Shown: positions 12,706 through 24,781 of the stretch, piece by piece | How positions within the stretch are numbered: position 1 is the stretch's first letter | Layout: every line of letters begins with the position of its first letter | Source of the DNA: Takakia lepidozioides | Taxonomy: Eukaryota > Streptophyta > Takakiopsida > Takakiales > Takakiaceae | Assembly (NCBI GenBank): GCA_030704615.1 | Contig: CM060732.1 | Span: forward strand, 12,152,001 to 12,216,000 | DNA length: 64,000 nt | Reading direction: 5' to 3' | The notes under the pieces: generated by a model | The model's input: the letters and a program-made list of their open reading frames with translations, nothing else | The model's database searches: none | What the model was told of the DNA's origin: nothing | Made by a program: the position numbers and the translations under genes

Positions 12706-12731
12706 GCCAAGGATGCAGTCATACCGAGCTC

Positions 12732-12926
12732 CTAGACCTCGAAGTCAGCCATAGTTTGTACTCCTTGCATGACCATCGGTACCTTTGGGATGTGTTTGTG
12801 CGTAGAATCCACGCCACCATCTGGTAACAGGATTTGACAGGGTTGCATGTCTTCTTGAACTAGTCCCAACTTGTCAGCAAAATCTTTTGACAACAGGTTA
12901 TGAGTGCTGCCTGTATCAATCAGCAC
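12732..12926 (-). pseudogene. Aspartic protease segment of the chromovirus
   Basis: The motif VLIDTGSTHNLLSKDFADKL gives the retroviral-type Asp-Thr-Gly active site. A stop codon lies directly upstream (reads GIPT-stop-VLIDTG), so the frame is cut off from gag. Its position between gag and RT is as expected for Ty3/Gypsy. Confidence 0.85.
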
Positions 12927-12975
12927 TTAAGTGGGAATTCCAGCCACTCTCCCCTGAACCTGTATCACACTGGGG

Positions 12976-13974
12976 TCATGCTCTATTTGGTCTCCAATGA
13001 TAGCTGCAGAAACCTTTCCCTTTTCCTTGTCCTGACTTCTCCCCAGTTTCAACAACCGCACAAGGTTCTGCAGGTTCTTCAACTATCAAGGCGGCTGTCT
13101 GTCGAGCCTGACGATAATTCGGGTACTTCACACACTCAGCAGCTCTGTGTCCGGGTTCATGGCACAAGAAATACAAACCCTTACGCCTGTGTTCTTCCTG
13201 CTCTTTGAAACTGAGCCTTGGAGGAGCCCTCATGGGCGGTCTCCGTGTAGCTTGATCCCCCACCTTCTTAAACGGTTTAAATCTCTTCCAATTCCCTCTC
13301 TTCACTGGTGATTGCCAAAGACCAGATGATCTAGGCTTGAACTCTGCCGTGCCACGAGCAAAATTCGAAGAACGTTGTGCCCTCACTTTGTTCTTAAAAT
13401 TACAGGCCAAACGATATGCTTCTGCCTCGGTACGAGGGTTGTGGGCTTTGACCTTAAATTTGAGATAATCACTGAGGCCGTCAACAAAAAAATCAACTCT
13501 GTCCTCTTCACTCAACGAGGGGAAATAACTGGCTAAGAACAGTGTCTTAAACATAGCCCAACTATCTACATGTGGTTTCTTGTGTTCACGGCGTTCTTGC
13601 TTCTGGCGCGACCACCATAGCTTAGCGGCATCATGGAGCTGTAGAGCAGCTGTCTGTATCTTGGCTTCCTGTGAATAATCGTCCTCAAAGAACTCTTTTA
13701 ATGTATCCAGGAAAGACAATATTTCCTCGGGCTTGACAGATGGCTTACCATAAAATTCTGGCAATTTCACCAATCTTCTGATTTCCCTGGTGACATCCTT
13801 GCTTCTTTTCATCTTGGCCTCATGGGAGTCGGCCTTAGATTTGTCCTCATTCAGTGGCTCACTCATAGGCAGCTCCCTAGATCGCTTTTCAGTTTGAGTT
13901 TGTGCAGGGGCCAATTTCTGTATCTCAGATCGAATCAAAGTACCTAAGGCCTCCATCTGTTTCTGGGAAAACAA
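12976..13974 (-). pseudogene. Gag polyprotein of the chromovirus
   Basis: A 332-codon frame holds a capsid-like retrotransposon gag domain (KLPEFYGK, LQLHDAAKLWW, FKTLFLASYFP, DFFVDGL) followed by a basic linker and a zinc knuckle LYFLCHEPGHRAAEC. In the knuckle the first Cys position appears as Tyr/Phe, so CX2CX4HX4C is imperfect. The start is unclear: the first in-frame ATG is at about 13,956, while an upstream ATG at about 14,039 (reads MAGDREMQP) is in another frame, suggesting a 5' frameshift. The C-terminal end leaves the protease frame near 13,000. Confidence 0.88.
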
Positions 13975-14167
13975 CTGACTTCCATGTTCACGATCTGAAG
14001 CTCGGTGCAGACTGGCTGCATCTCACGGTCTCCTGCCATTTCACTATCCTGATCGTCGTCACCGGGGTGTGTGCTCATAGAGCCGAACGAGATCTGGCTC
14101 ATTCACACGATTACCCTACTTCTGGAAATTCCGAAATTCACAATCTGTTCTCCCCGATCGCAAAACG

Positions 14168-14179
14168 GCTCTGATACCA
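14168..14179 (-). other. Primer binding site for initiator tRNA-Met
   Basis: The minus strand reads TGGTATCAGAGC, complementary to the 3' end of plant initiator tRNA-Met. It begins two bases inside the 5' LTR, fixing the element's orientation as minus. Confidence 0.93.
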
Positions 14180-14181
14180 CT

Positions 14182-14847
14182 TGAAAAGGATCTGACTCTC
14201 TTTCCTCAGTCCAACTACAGAACAAATTCAGGCCCTTTTCTTATCTTGCCGTTCATAGGGAATCTATCAGGATCCCAAGAAAATTGCTTGCTTGAATCAA
14301 CGCCAATACAGACTCATGTGACCATTTTCTTTTATTCCAGTCACTGTTCATTGACTCATATCGTAATAGAGATCACCCCACTCCACGATCGTTCACCCCT
14401 GTTCTTCACGAAAGCATATTCACAAGTCTTAAAGCGAACCTTTCTTGTTCCAAGCTATTCACAGGGTTTACACCATCACTCTATACAAAAGAGAAATCAC
14501 AGTCCCTGCCGCTGCAAGGCATCAAAGCCAGTGACGTCTATTCCAACATCAGCCTACACTCTAAAAGCACAACACCGGCTATAGCCTCCGGTCCACCCAG
14601 CCACCACGACATGGTACACACATATTTCCTGTCAATGCAGATCTGCTCTAGACGCCTGTACGCCATCATCCTTTCTTCAACCATCTTGCCATCTCCACGC
14701 ACACAACATTCAATCCCTAGTTCTGGATCTCTTCATGCACTCGAGCCTGCTCCATTTTACCTGCAACTGTCAGTTCGGCGATATTCTAGCAGTCTCTTGT
14801 TATTCCAAACTGGTTGACAGGTCGATCTTCGTTCCTAGCACCTAACA
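14182..14847 (-). repeat. 5' LTR of the chromovirus
   Basis: Starts TGAAAAGGATCTG and ends TAGCACCTAACA on the plus strand. It is about 666 bp and nearly identical to the left LTR. It is followed at once by the GTGGC target duplication. Confidence 0.95.
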
Positions 14848-14852
14848 GTGGC

Positions 14853-17693
14853 CTCTCAATGTCTTTGCTAGTGAGACAGGAGTGTATGTGAGTTCAGTGA
14901 GCCGTCTGGAAAGGGCAGGGCATCGGAGACTCGGAAAGGAGAACGGACATTGTGAGAGAGATGATTGCTGAAGATTAAAATATAAATTGCCGGGTGGTGA
15001 TGTACTAGAGTTCAGGGAAATTAAAACAAAGGCTGCTTGGTGTTGTTAAGGTCGGAACAATCGAAGCAAAAGGCAAGGGTTACGCTGGCAGGGGAGCTAC
15101 CTGCTTTTAGACCATTTCATCTGAGAGTTCAAGGTCGATTGAAATCTTGAAAATAATAACACTCCCGTTGTTCTTTCACCTGTAAACGCCCCTCAGTTTG
15201 TTGGACGCTATGAACTATCAATGGCATCAGTGATCGGTGGACGGTGAATGAATGAATGAGTCACAGTCAAAGGTGGAGTAGGAGCGTTGGGGTGAATCCT
15301 GGATGCTAAGTAGTTGGTCCTTACTTGGTTCTCGCAGTATGCCTAAGTAAGAATTTGAGAGACTGATAAAAGACAGGCCGTTAGACTGCGACCTTGCAAA
15401 AATTTAGCATCTTTATTACCTACGTTCCCCTCTCTGGAAGGCACCGGCGGGAGCAGAGACATCTGAGCACTACCCAATTCCAAACTCAGAATCACTGAAT
15501 GTCCATTGAAGGCACGGAGGCCAAATCCGCTGAGAAGCAAGGAGAAAACAACCTTGCGGAATGCCACAAGACTAAATCATCGCATCGCTGAAGTGCCTTC
15601 GTCTTGCTCATTTCCTGGTAAAGAACCTGCCGGCTGATCTCAATCACCACACAACAAGAAATTACACCGATCCGTAGGATTCCAACATACCGTGCAGCGA
15701 TTTGATAAATCTCCAGGGTCGTACGCCATGAATCTTTCAGTTTCCACACCTAACCTCGCGTAAAAGGATCCAACATTGTAATTAGCCCGTAATAGGTGCG
15801 GTGTCAGCTTCATCTACGCAGCAGAAGCAGGCCGTCGTCTCGCTCGCTCACATGGCCCACCGCGCTGTGCATTCAACTAACTTATTACTCCGCATCGCCA
15901 TACGCAGCCTCACCACTCACGCGCCCATGACCGCTCAAATCTTTTCATAAGCCGTCAGATCGTTTTCAAATTCGTTTGAGATGGATCATGGACAGTACAT
16001 ATGTAGGCGCTTCCACCAAGGTGATCCTAGGTTCAATTCAACCCTTCAACTGGTGCCTTCTCCCAAAAGGTTGGATTTGATAAGTCTTTTTGACGAGTAT
16101 TACATCGTAGCGTTTTTCCCCATGTGCGAGCGCGCGCGCGTACAGTGACGATCCTATTGGATGAATGAGACTTACGATGACAGATACTATTAGATGAACG
16201 TCCTTTGTGCACCACAGAAGCTGCATCCGTGTGGATGACGGATGCCAGTGGATGAATGCGTAATATCAGGTGGAGGATGATCCCTCTTCTCTAGCATGGA
16301 TGACAATGTCGCCGGACGAACGTGGTAGGATGAGCGCCACTCACGGATGACAGAAGCCATCGGATGAACCTCGTTCGCGCACGACAAAAGCTGCGGCTGT
16401 AACGGAATTGTGCCGATACTTACGGGAGCGTCAGAATCGTTTTCAAACGGGCTGTGAATCCCCACGCGGCCTCGTCTTCTTTACTGTAGCCCCGCTTTCG
16501 GTGCCGCCTCGATCATGCCCCACCTCACGCTCTTCTTTACGGATCGCTTGCTGCGAGGCCACGGGGTTTGATTTTGGAGGGGCAAGAGAGGTGGCCTGAT
16601 TTGCGTGGAGACTCTGATCATCCAATTGCTTGTTTTGTGATCCGGAGGGGAGATGGCAGAAAGGTGGGAGTAGAATTGGTGTTGGCCGACTTTTGTATCT
16701 TTCTGATGAGGTCTCGATCTTGAGGCGCCACCTTAAGAGTGTTGACGCAAAGCTGGAGGACACTCGCTTTTGATTTGCATCTTCCTTTGTTTTGCGTGGG
16801 GAGTGCATCCGCCTTGTAGACTATTCACAGATGGGGCTGCATTTTCGTAAGGAGGGGTAAGAGCGGAATGTGGCAGTAGGTTTGAGCGGGCGTGGATGGA
16901 TTCTCTTGCATCTAGTCTTTGCAGAAGACATCTCGATCAGCTGTGGGGGTTTGGATTTCGGGGGGCTGGTCGAAGTGTGAGAGACGTGTGTGTGGGGCTT
17001 CTGGACGCCAATCTGACAAGGCGTTAGTAAAGTTGAGTGTGGGCATTGTCACATAGACGTGAATGGTGGATGAGAGGTCGCTGCGCACCGCTCTGTTCTC
17101 AGATTTACTGTAAGCCACCAGCTGCAGTGCAGGGTACAGGATCGTAGATTGCCGGATGACACAGGATCAAAGAAGGACTGCTTTCTGACTAGTCACTGGA
17201 ATGCATTTGAACCAAGACAGGTATGCAATTATGTAAATTCCAGTGACCATCCATGGCCTTTGCACAAGAACTGGAAAGTTACAAAGCTGAAAGCGTGAAT
17301 CTCAGTTAAGGAGCTCTTGAAGGTCTTCCACACTGCATTCTCCAGTCGTACCTACAATTGACTGAAATTCTGTGAGGGGATAATGGCCCTCGCGGCGCCA
17401 TCACTGCCAGCTTGCTCCCGCAGCCCACGAAGGGGGTAGTTCATTCCTGTAATTTTCGGCTCACCCTGTAACCAATGTTTATGCATGTCTAGAATATTGA
17501 CACCCGTATGCAATTTTATGTGACTTTGGCGCCGTGTCAAGCTTGGAATATTGTGCGTCGTAAACAAGATTCGAACACTTGGGTACACTTTTTCTGCGTG
17601 TGTATAACGATCAGAGGTGCTCGCGTTTCACATTTTTTTTCAGGTCAGCAATCAAGCTCAAATTAGTCAGGGGGCTCATTCTCTGAGAGAGAT
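14853..17693. other. Upstream region of the nine-exon gene
   Basis: No coding region is supported. At 16,140-16,380 a degenerate motif of the form GATGACAGA...GGATGAA recurs about four times at irregular spacing. Just before the start codon, a T-rich tract ending in CAG at 17,643 looks like a 3' splice site, so the gene may have a 5' untranslated exon further upstream. A GCGCGCGCG run lies near 16,130. Promoter elements could not be assigned with confidence. Confidence 0.4.
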
Positions 17694-20600
17694 ATGGCTG
17701 TATCTGCATTTAGATCTACAACACGTAGGCAGTGCGATATACGGGGGGTGGAGGAAGGCCCAGCAACCCCTCGCTCCCGGTCTACCACCCCCACCAGGCG
17801 GAGTGGGCAACCATTAACACCCCGTTCCCGGCCAAGCTCTCCCACCAGGCGATCCGGTGCGCCATCAACGCCTCGGTCCAGGCCTACCACTCCCAGCAGG
17901 CAGCCCACGAACTCTGGCGAGCGTGGGTTTAGGAGGACGAGGAGCTCTGCCGACCTGTCTTCTCAGTACTTTTCAGATTCTTCCACGGCCACAGGTGATT
18001 TCCTGCGAAAGAGCCATGGCAGTGGAGGATTAAGGACTCGGTCACGCCAACTTCCTAGTGATTCTGAGGTGAGCTGTGATCTCTTACATATCTGCTCATC
18101 AGTTTGAGAGAGTTCGCAGAGAATAGTGGAGGGCTCCTGCTGATTGGTATTCGGCTTTCATGGATTACTACTGACACCTGCTCATGGAACGCTGGAATTG
18201 CATTCATTGCTTGGAGTAGCTCTGGAATAGTTATCATGTCTGTTGTCACCAAAGCTCTTTGGTGAGCATTGCCTTATCATCACGTTTCCCAATTGTCACA
18301 ACGTTCTGGCAGGCCAAAACATACATAGCATTCTACAAGAAGAATGTAAAGGTCAGTCAAGGAAGGGTGAAACTTTAGGTGAATCTGAGACATCCATAAG
18401 TGCCTTGACTGGTTTTGCTTGGTTTAGGCTAGGAAGCTTCCCCTCACTGGACATGGTGGGAGCTGTATAGCACAGAACAATTCTTTAGCTGATGGGATGG
18501 GGGACTCTTGAAGTCGCTCTCTGGAAAATTTTGGCAATGGTTCCTTGTCATTTTGGTACTACGCATGTGTGTCATGGAATACAGGTGTTTTTGGGTCATA
18601 AAAAAGAATTGGCTCAATTGTCAAAGGCTTGGTGACTCCCTGGCAGCAAAAAGTCCTGGCTGTTCAGGGAGCTCAGTAACAGTATTCTCTGCTCACTGAA
18701 GCCCTTTTGCTATGTCATTTGACATGAACCATTTCTTCACTCTAGGGCGAAGGGGAGCCTAAGTACCTCCGCCAACATGAGAGGATCAAGCACGACGGTT
18801 TTCATCATGATGGGACTCAAAGTGCGAGAGATTCTCAGCACAGCAATGGCAATTCCTCGTCTCGGCAGCCAGTTGGTGGTTTAAGACGGTCTGCAAGCCA
18901 GCTGGACCTTTCTGATGCCGCTAAAGATGTGTACTGTCCATCTTATCGCCAACCGATTGGTGGATTAAGACGATCTGCAAGCCAGCTGGAGCTTTCTGAT
19001 GCTGCCAACGATGTTTACTACGTACGATGTGGTGCCCTCACTTTCAGTTCTTCTCATGTGTATGTACATTAGTTTTTGTACTCCTGTGCCTTCATGCTTA
19101 TTGAGTTTGGCCTGCTTCCACTTGGTATAATGTGGTTGGCGTGGGTTCTGAAAACTGATAATGTGAGAATCCAAAGCTAGATGTGCTTGGCATCTTTTGT
19201 CGAATGGATGATACATTACTTATGCAAGAAAGTTCTAGGTTCCCTTGGTGTATGAAACCATATGAGCACAATGTCTTTGTTCAGAGGCGTGGAAAGCCTG
19301 CCAGTGATGTCCGCCGGTCAAGAGATGATAGGGAGGGGCAGGTTGAAGAGAAGACAATCCGAGCTGTGCACACCCAAACAAAGGTTCAAACCCTTTGTTA
19401 TAACTGCCTGTATGACGTTTCTTCTTCTGAAGTTCCATCTGGTTTTGTTCCAACAAGGGGCCTCAGGCCTAAGGTACGACTGCAAAACTTCTTTTAATAC
19501 AGCTATCCAAGTGAACTATTTCCATGATCAAGTGTTCAGTTTCCTTGGACCTACCATTCGAAAGGCCTTTGATGCATTCTTTGATACAATGACTTTCCTA
19601 GTGAGCTCATTACTGGGTGATATCTTGACCCTGCACTCTGTAGGATGCAGTTGCAGGAAGTTCTAGAGATTTTACTCCACCCCGTGGTTGGTCTATAGTC
19701 ATCAAACCTGTACCAATGATTATTTTAAGTAGCCAAATAAATTGTTGCGGCTCCAGGGAAATACAATGGAGCCACAAGGAGAGTTGGATGCCATCAGTAT
19801 GTATGATGCAATGCGTGCAGAAGTCCGGCGAGCTGTAGTTGAGGCCCGCAATGAGCTAGAACAGGTGAGGGGCTTATATTGGGTGGGTGATTCATGGTTT
19901 GATCAAACATTGCTCACAACATCTACTTGCTCAAAGATGTAGGGGAAACATCTCATTCCAAATTCTGTTTTTGAAAATAGAAAGCATCTACTGTTGCTTC
20001 GAGTGATAAATCAGATAGGATGTTTTGTAAAGGATGGTGGATTCTTTGTACGCCTCCTTGACCTGGTGCAGTTGTGGGATTCTCATTCAACTGCAAACCA
20101 AATATCATGGGCAATTTCCTGCTGTGAATAACTCAAGATTTTTTTGTTCCTCTGGTTGATCAGTCTTTGTGTAAAGACGTATCATCATCAACTGTGGCTC
20201 GAAGCCTTTCAGGAAAAGATTCCAGGAGTATATCAGGGTTGAGGCTCGACAATGGATATCAACCTACATTCGCTGATATCCAGGAGTATGCAGCCAAGCT
20301 TGAGCAGGTCTGTTGATCTCCTTTCTCTTGAAGCTTGGTGAATAAAGAAGAATTAAAAAAGGTATTTGTGTGCAAAAGAGCAAATGCTTGACTTCGGCCA
20401 TGCTCATTATAGTGTTGGACCCTGTAGCCTTGTTGTCATGCATATCTCTGCCGAGTTTTTAACTCATTAATGTTGGGCAGATCATGCTTGGAAAGCTTTT
20501 CATTACTTCACTTATCTCTCTTTAGTGGGTGACTCTTTAAATTCCTATCAAGGGTTTTTCCCCCTGTATTTTTAAATCACTTCTTTTGTAGTGCACCAAG

Positions 20601-22960
20601 CCCCTCAAAGTGCACTTTTCAGAACCAGAAATGTGTATCATGTGATTTTTGGGCAGCCTGGTGGGTGACGTGTGCTGTGATTTCTACCCTTGCTTTGTTC
20701 CTGTGCAAGATGAAGGATATTCAATAATAGGATGTCTATGTGATTCTTTGTGCAGTCTGAAAGAAAAGCTCAGGAACTCTGGTCACAGCTAGCAGTGGAA
20801 GAGCAACGGTGCCTTGATCTTGTCAAATTTGTCAAGGAGTTGATACCTGCCCAACAAGACAGCTCGAACATCCACCAGAATTCCCCTTCAAAAATGAGGG
20901 TAAGTTCCATCATAAGTTTTCTCGTCTGCTACAGCTTAGGACACCCCAGTCAAGCTTAGGCAACAGTATCAATGTTGCAGAAACAGGGTAAGTGTAAGAT
21001 GCGGGTGCAGGTGTTGTTTGGTGGTACAGTGGGTAGGAGCTTGCAAGTGCTTTCTTCCCATGAAGGGGTGCTGTAGAAGCACCTCTTTTATGCCAATACC
21101 TGATTTTTAGAGGAGAAATTCATCAGTTTTGGTCAATCTGTCTATGGTTGTTACTGAGAGCTACTAGGCATTACATGTGTGTTGCCTGGATCTCCAGATT
21201 GCCCAAATTACCTCGCATTAGGAGGTTTCTTGAGGTCCAAACGTCCCCCCAACTTAAAACCAGTCTAATTTCTGTGATAGAAATTCAGTGTTCTGGGCAT
21301 TAGGCTATTCATTGAAGATCATTGTGAGGATTACTATCCATTGCGTTTGTACCTGGATAGCCATAGTGCTGAAATTGTCTGGTGGCAGCAGGTTGTTTGA
21401 TGAGTCACCCAGGAAGTCAGATACACTGTGCAAATTAGATAAAAGCATTGAGATGTAATGTGAGAGTTACCATGATCCATTCAGGAACAATCTCTTCAAA
21501 AGCAAAGTTCTTGTTAGCTATTTCGCAGAATTGAGTTCTTGGGACATAGTGGTTTGATAAATGCACCTAATGTGAAACCCAATCTTAACAGGAGTGCCCA
21601 ATTAACCTTGGAGAAAAGGCAGGCTGGCAGAAACTTCAAATAAACAGACTGGCACATTTATGTTCTTGAAAACAAGTGTACAAAGTGTTCTGGCATTAGC
21701 GCTCAGAAATTGACTGGTTGAAGGTTGTGTTAACCGCAGGATTCCTGCTCAGACAAGGACATGATGAGGGAGTCACTGGATGAGGAAGCACAACGCTACT
21801 TCGAAGAGTGTGTTTCCATTGCAAAATTGGATTTGGCTGGAATGGATGACCCTTTTCTGTTGGCAGAAAAGAAAATTCCGTCAATGGAGAATGATGAGCC
21901 ATTTGCCTGGCCCGTCGAAACAGACTCTGACTCTGTACTTTATAATGAAGATGTCCGAGGGTCCATTCCGGAGCCAGAGCCTCTGAGGAAATCTAGTAAC
22001 ATGGATATTAACAGCCAAGCTTTGGACTCTGGAAACGTACCTGGTAAGTCGAAAGATTGTGCCCCACTTGGTGACGAGGGCATGCTTCTCCCTTGGCTTG
22101 ACTGGGAGCCTGAAGTCGACCTTCTTAATCGCAAAGAGAAAGAGAAAAAAGTAAGTTCTCATGTGTGATGTCATTTTACTGATGTCTTTTTCATGTAGAG
22201 AAGTAGTGAAGAGTGAAATTCCAGGTATAAAAAACTAGTTGCCACATAGTACATCTTAAGTCTAAAACTGTCAGTATGTGCTACTGAGTCTCCGCCAAGT
22301 GAGCTCAAAGTTCTGGTTGGCTACTGATCCTTTGCCAGGTTCAGTGTTGGCTAGATCCCACAATAAGTCCAAGTCATAGAGAGCTGTTAGTAATTCCTGT
22401 GAACAGGCTAGGTTTTGCGTTAAGGAGTGTGCAGTCACGACAGTTTTCTGACAGGTTTGCTTTCACAGGGCTGAATGGTAGCATTAACCAGGTTTGCTAT
22501 AAACCTGGTTAGTGATACCATTTAGCCCCCTTGACAGCCACCCCGTCAGAAAAATGTCATAACTGAACCCTTTGAATGCCAGATCTAGCCTGTTCACGGG
22601 GAGTACTAACGGGTATCCATGGCTCTTATCAATCTGACTTTACCGTGGATGTTGAGGGCCTTGAATCATAGTAGTGACCTTCACAGTGGATGAGTAACTC
22701 CTTAGTTTAGCTCCATCAGAGAATGAGCCTTTTCCTGAATGTATGTTTGCCTACCAATGGGTTTGCCACAGGGGGAGGTCTATTTCAGGGAGACTAAAAA
22801 AGCTTGGGCACGCAAGTCAGCCGAATGGGTCAGGAGTTTGAAGCGAGAAAGAGGGAGGGATGAGGGTACTGTCAATGTTGACGAATTTCTGTTTGAGAGG
22901 GTTCGGCTGTCCTCCCGGATCACACGTGGGAGACTTCTGCTCTGTGGGGGAAAACGGTGA
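17694..22960 (+). CDS. Nine-exon gene, 633-residue Ser/Arg-rich coiled-coil protein of unknown function
   Basis: Exons by GT-AG junctions and open frame: 17,694-18,068; 18,746-19,021; 19,285-19,473; 19,644-19,709; 19,757-19,864; 20,164-20,307; 20,756-20,899; 21,740-22,150; 22,772-22,960 (TGA). Every exon is a whole number of codons, so all eight introns are phase 0 and the model is self-consistent. Residues 1-125 are low-complexity with repeated TPRSRP/TPTRRSG units. Residues 165-188 and 193-216 are a near-identical 24-residue repeat (GGLRRSASQL). Exons 5 and 7 (about 303-338 and 387-434) are helical and charged, likely coiled coils. Exon 8 is acidic, with the LDEEAQRYFEECVS motif. The C-terminus is basic with EFLFERVRLSSRITRGRLL. 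No catalytic motif is seen. It is probably a structural or scaffold protein (inference). A LINE has inserted about 620 bp beyond the stop. Confidence 0.85.
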
Positions 22961-23580
22961 TTGAAGCCTTGGCTTGGCTCCAGTTCTTGAGATGAACAAG
23001 GTTCCCCATTCCTTGGAATGGTGCAAGTTCAGGTAGAAAGTTGTTGGGTTCCTCCTGGGTTTCAAATATGTGGAGGGTTATGTTACTCCACACTTTAAAA
23101 GAAGAGAAAAGAGAGAATACACTTAATACTTAATAGACTTCACTTGCTGAAGCCTTGTGGCTAAAAACCCCTGTGCTTGGTTTACGAAACAAAATTAGTA
23201 AGAAATGAGCTTGAGAGAAAGAGGGAGAGAATGTATTCATCAGACAAGAAAGAGGGAGAGAGCAAGAGAGAGAGGAGGGGGGATTCTCTTAGAGAATGGA
23301 TGCTATTGCAGTAGTTGCAGTAGTTTGGGCGACACAGAATACTTTGAAAACAGATTAGATTCTGTGATGGCTAGTTATTTTACGTTAATACAGAGGAAAT
23401 GGGTACACTGCAGAATTACTGATATTTTACTTCCAGTAGAGGCAACTTTTATTGTATTACTAGAGGAAACGTTTGGCTTGCTCAGCAAATGTAATGTATT
23501 GTGTCATTACAATAAGGGTTTGTCAGTGTCTATCCTACTGGTGACATGCATAGGAACATATTTGTTTTATTTTTCCTTCT
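22961..23580. other. 3' flank of the nine-exon gene
   Basis: AT-rich with a purine-rich GAGAGAGGGA tract at 23,215-23,285. A chance frame at 23,205-23,603 has no domain. Before the LINE insertion this stretch was contiguous with 29,848 onward, so the gene's 3' untranslated region may be split by the insertion. Confidence 0.4.
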
Positions 23581-23590
23581 ACTTCGATTT
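23581..23590. repeat. Target-site duplication of outer LINE, left copy
   Basis: ACTTCGATTT here recurs exactly at 29,838-29,847, bracketing the outer LINE. Confidence 0.8.
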
Positions 23591-23823
23591 GTTTTTAAAA
23601 TAAATAAATAAAAGAGGGACTGAGGCCTCAACAAACTTTATAGCAGAGGACAAAAGTCCAGAAATACATCAAAGGAGATTGGTGGAAAAAATAACCACCA
23701 CTGAGACCGCGGAGGCTTACGGAGGGGAAACAACCCCGAACCAAGCTACAATACCAGAATGAAAAACAGGGGAAACTACCCCAAGAGCAGGAAGCTAAGA
23801 GAGGTGCCAAGAGATCTTAAAGA

Positions 23824-24775
23824 CTAAGCAGGAGAGTGATCTGAGGGGAGGGGGAGATGAGGGGGGGGGTGAGAGTGAGAAAGGGAGAGCAGGGAAAAAG
23901 AGATAGTGAACAAAAGCGAAGGGACCATTGCTGGAGATCTGATCCCTACGCAGCAGGGATCAGATGAAAGACTAAGACAGTTTCTGCAGAATAGCACCAG
24001 TAGGGAAGCTGAAAAAGAATCGCGTCCTCGGAGGTAAGAGATCAGGTCCAGCTCCAGAGCACAGGAAAAAACCACAACCCCAAGGTAAGAGAGCATTCTT
24101 AAATCAGAATTTGAGCTGCATCTTGAGCTTCTGGTCTCTTGCTCGCTTGTGTTTGAAGTCAGTGTCTTCCACTTCCATTGGGGACTTCCCCTTGCGCGGG
24201 GATGGAGTGAAGCAGGCCGCTCTTGCCCCAGGAGACATCGAAGTCTTTGAGCAATTGCTTCCCACGATGTTCCGAAGCTCGGGGAAGAGCTGCACAAACA
24301 GTGAGCCAAGCCTTCTTCCCCTCAGTTAACAGATCAAAAAAGATGTTGTACAACACTGATCTGGTACTGGGGGGTCTACCCTCATAGACCCACGAGCATC
24401 TTGCTTTCCATAAATTCCATAAGGCGTGGGCTCTCAAACATGACCAGACATGGCAGTTAATGAAAGCAGATCCCTGCATAAAGTTGAGCAAGGGGAATGT
24501 GGGGGGGGAGAAGAAGGCAACGATTGCCAGTTAGCATACAGTTGAAGGACCTTTACCCAGATGTCCCTAGGGCCAGGGCATAGATACAAACATTGCTCCA
24601 GAGATTCTGGCTGATTAAGACAAATGGGGCAGAGGGGGTCATCACTATCAGTGAACTGTTTAACCGGTAGGATTCTGTGCCCAATTTTCCAGAGGAGCGC
24701 GGAGATCTTGGCTGCCCTGTCTTTTCTCCATATGTGTTTCCAGATTATTTTCCAGTTTCCCTCACCTTGAATAGA
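23824..24775 (-). pseudogene. Outer LINE: zinc-binding region and C-terminal tail
   Basis: From 24,775 leftward the frame reads GEGNWKIIWKHIWRKDRAAK, then ALLWKIGHRILPVKQF, then CPICLNQPES...C, which is the zf-RVT layout (LW/H core plus Cys-x2-Cys). A tail follows with ALWNLWKARCSWVYEG and KKAWLTVCAALPRASE. The frame joins exactly to the segment ending at 27,963 once the nested LINE and one target copy are removed. Stops and shifts elsewhere make the ORF nonfunctional. Confidence 0.75.
24760..24775. repeat. Target-site duplication of inner LINE, left copy
   Basis: CCTCACCTTGAATAGA, 16 bp, is repeated exactly at 27,963-27,978. Confidence 0.9.
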
Positions 24776-24781
24776 TTGTAC

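Larger units (their letters stand above)
8940..14847 (-). mobile_element. Full-length Ty3/Gypsy chromovirus LTR retrotransposon
   Basis: Two near-identical LTRs (8,940-9,602 and 14,182-14,847) flank gag, protease, reverse transcriptase, RNase H, integrase and a chromodomain, all on the minus strand. A 5-bp target duplication GTGGC lies at 8,935-8,939 and 14,848-14,852. A primer binding site matching initiator tRNA-Met sits inside the right (5') LTR, and a purine tract sits inside the left (3') LTR. The order PR-RT-RH-INT defines Ty3/Gypsy, and the chromodomain places it among chromoviruses. The coding frame is broken by frameshifts near 13,000 and 10,865 and by stops near 12,930 and 12,030, so the copy is not autonomous. 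Confidence 0.95.

Noticed and set aside
16033-16808. Overlapping frames upstream of the nine-exon gene as an extra gene
   Set aside because: Several frames overlap with no domain, start context or splice support; GC content alone keeps them open.
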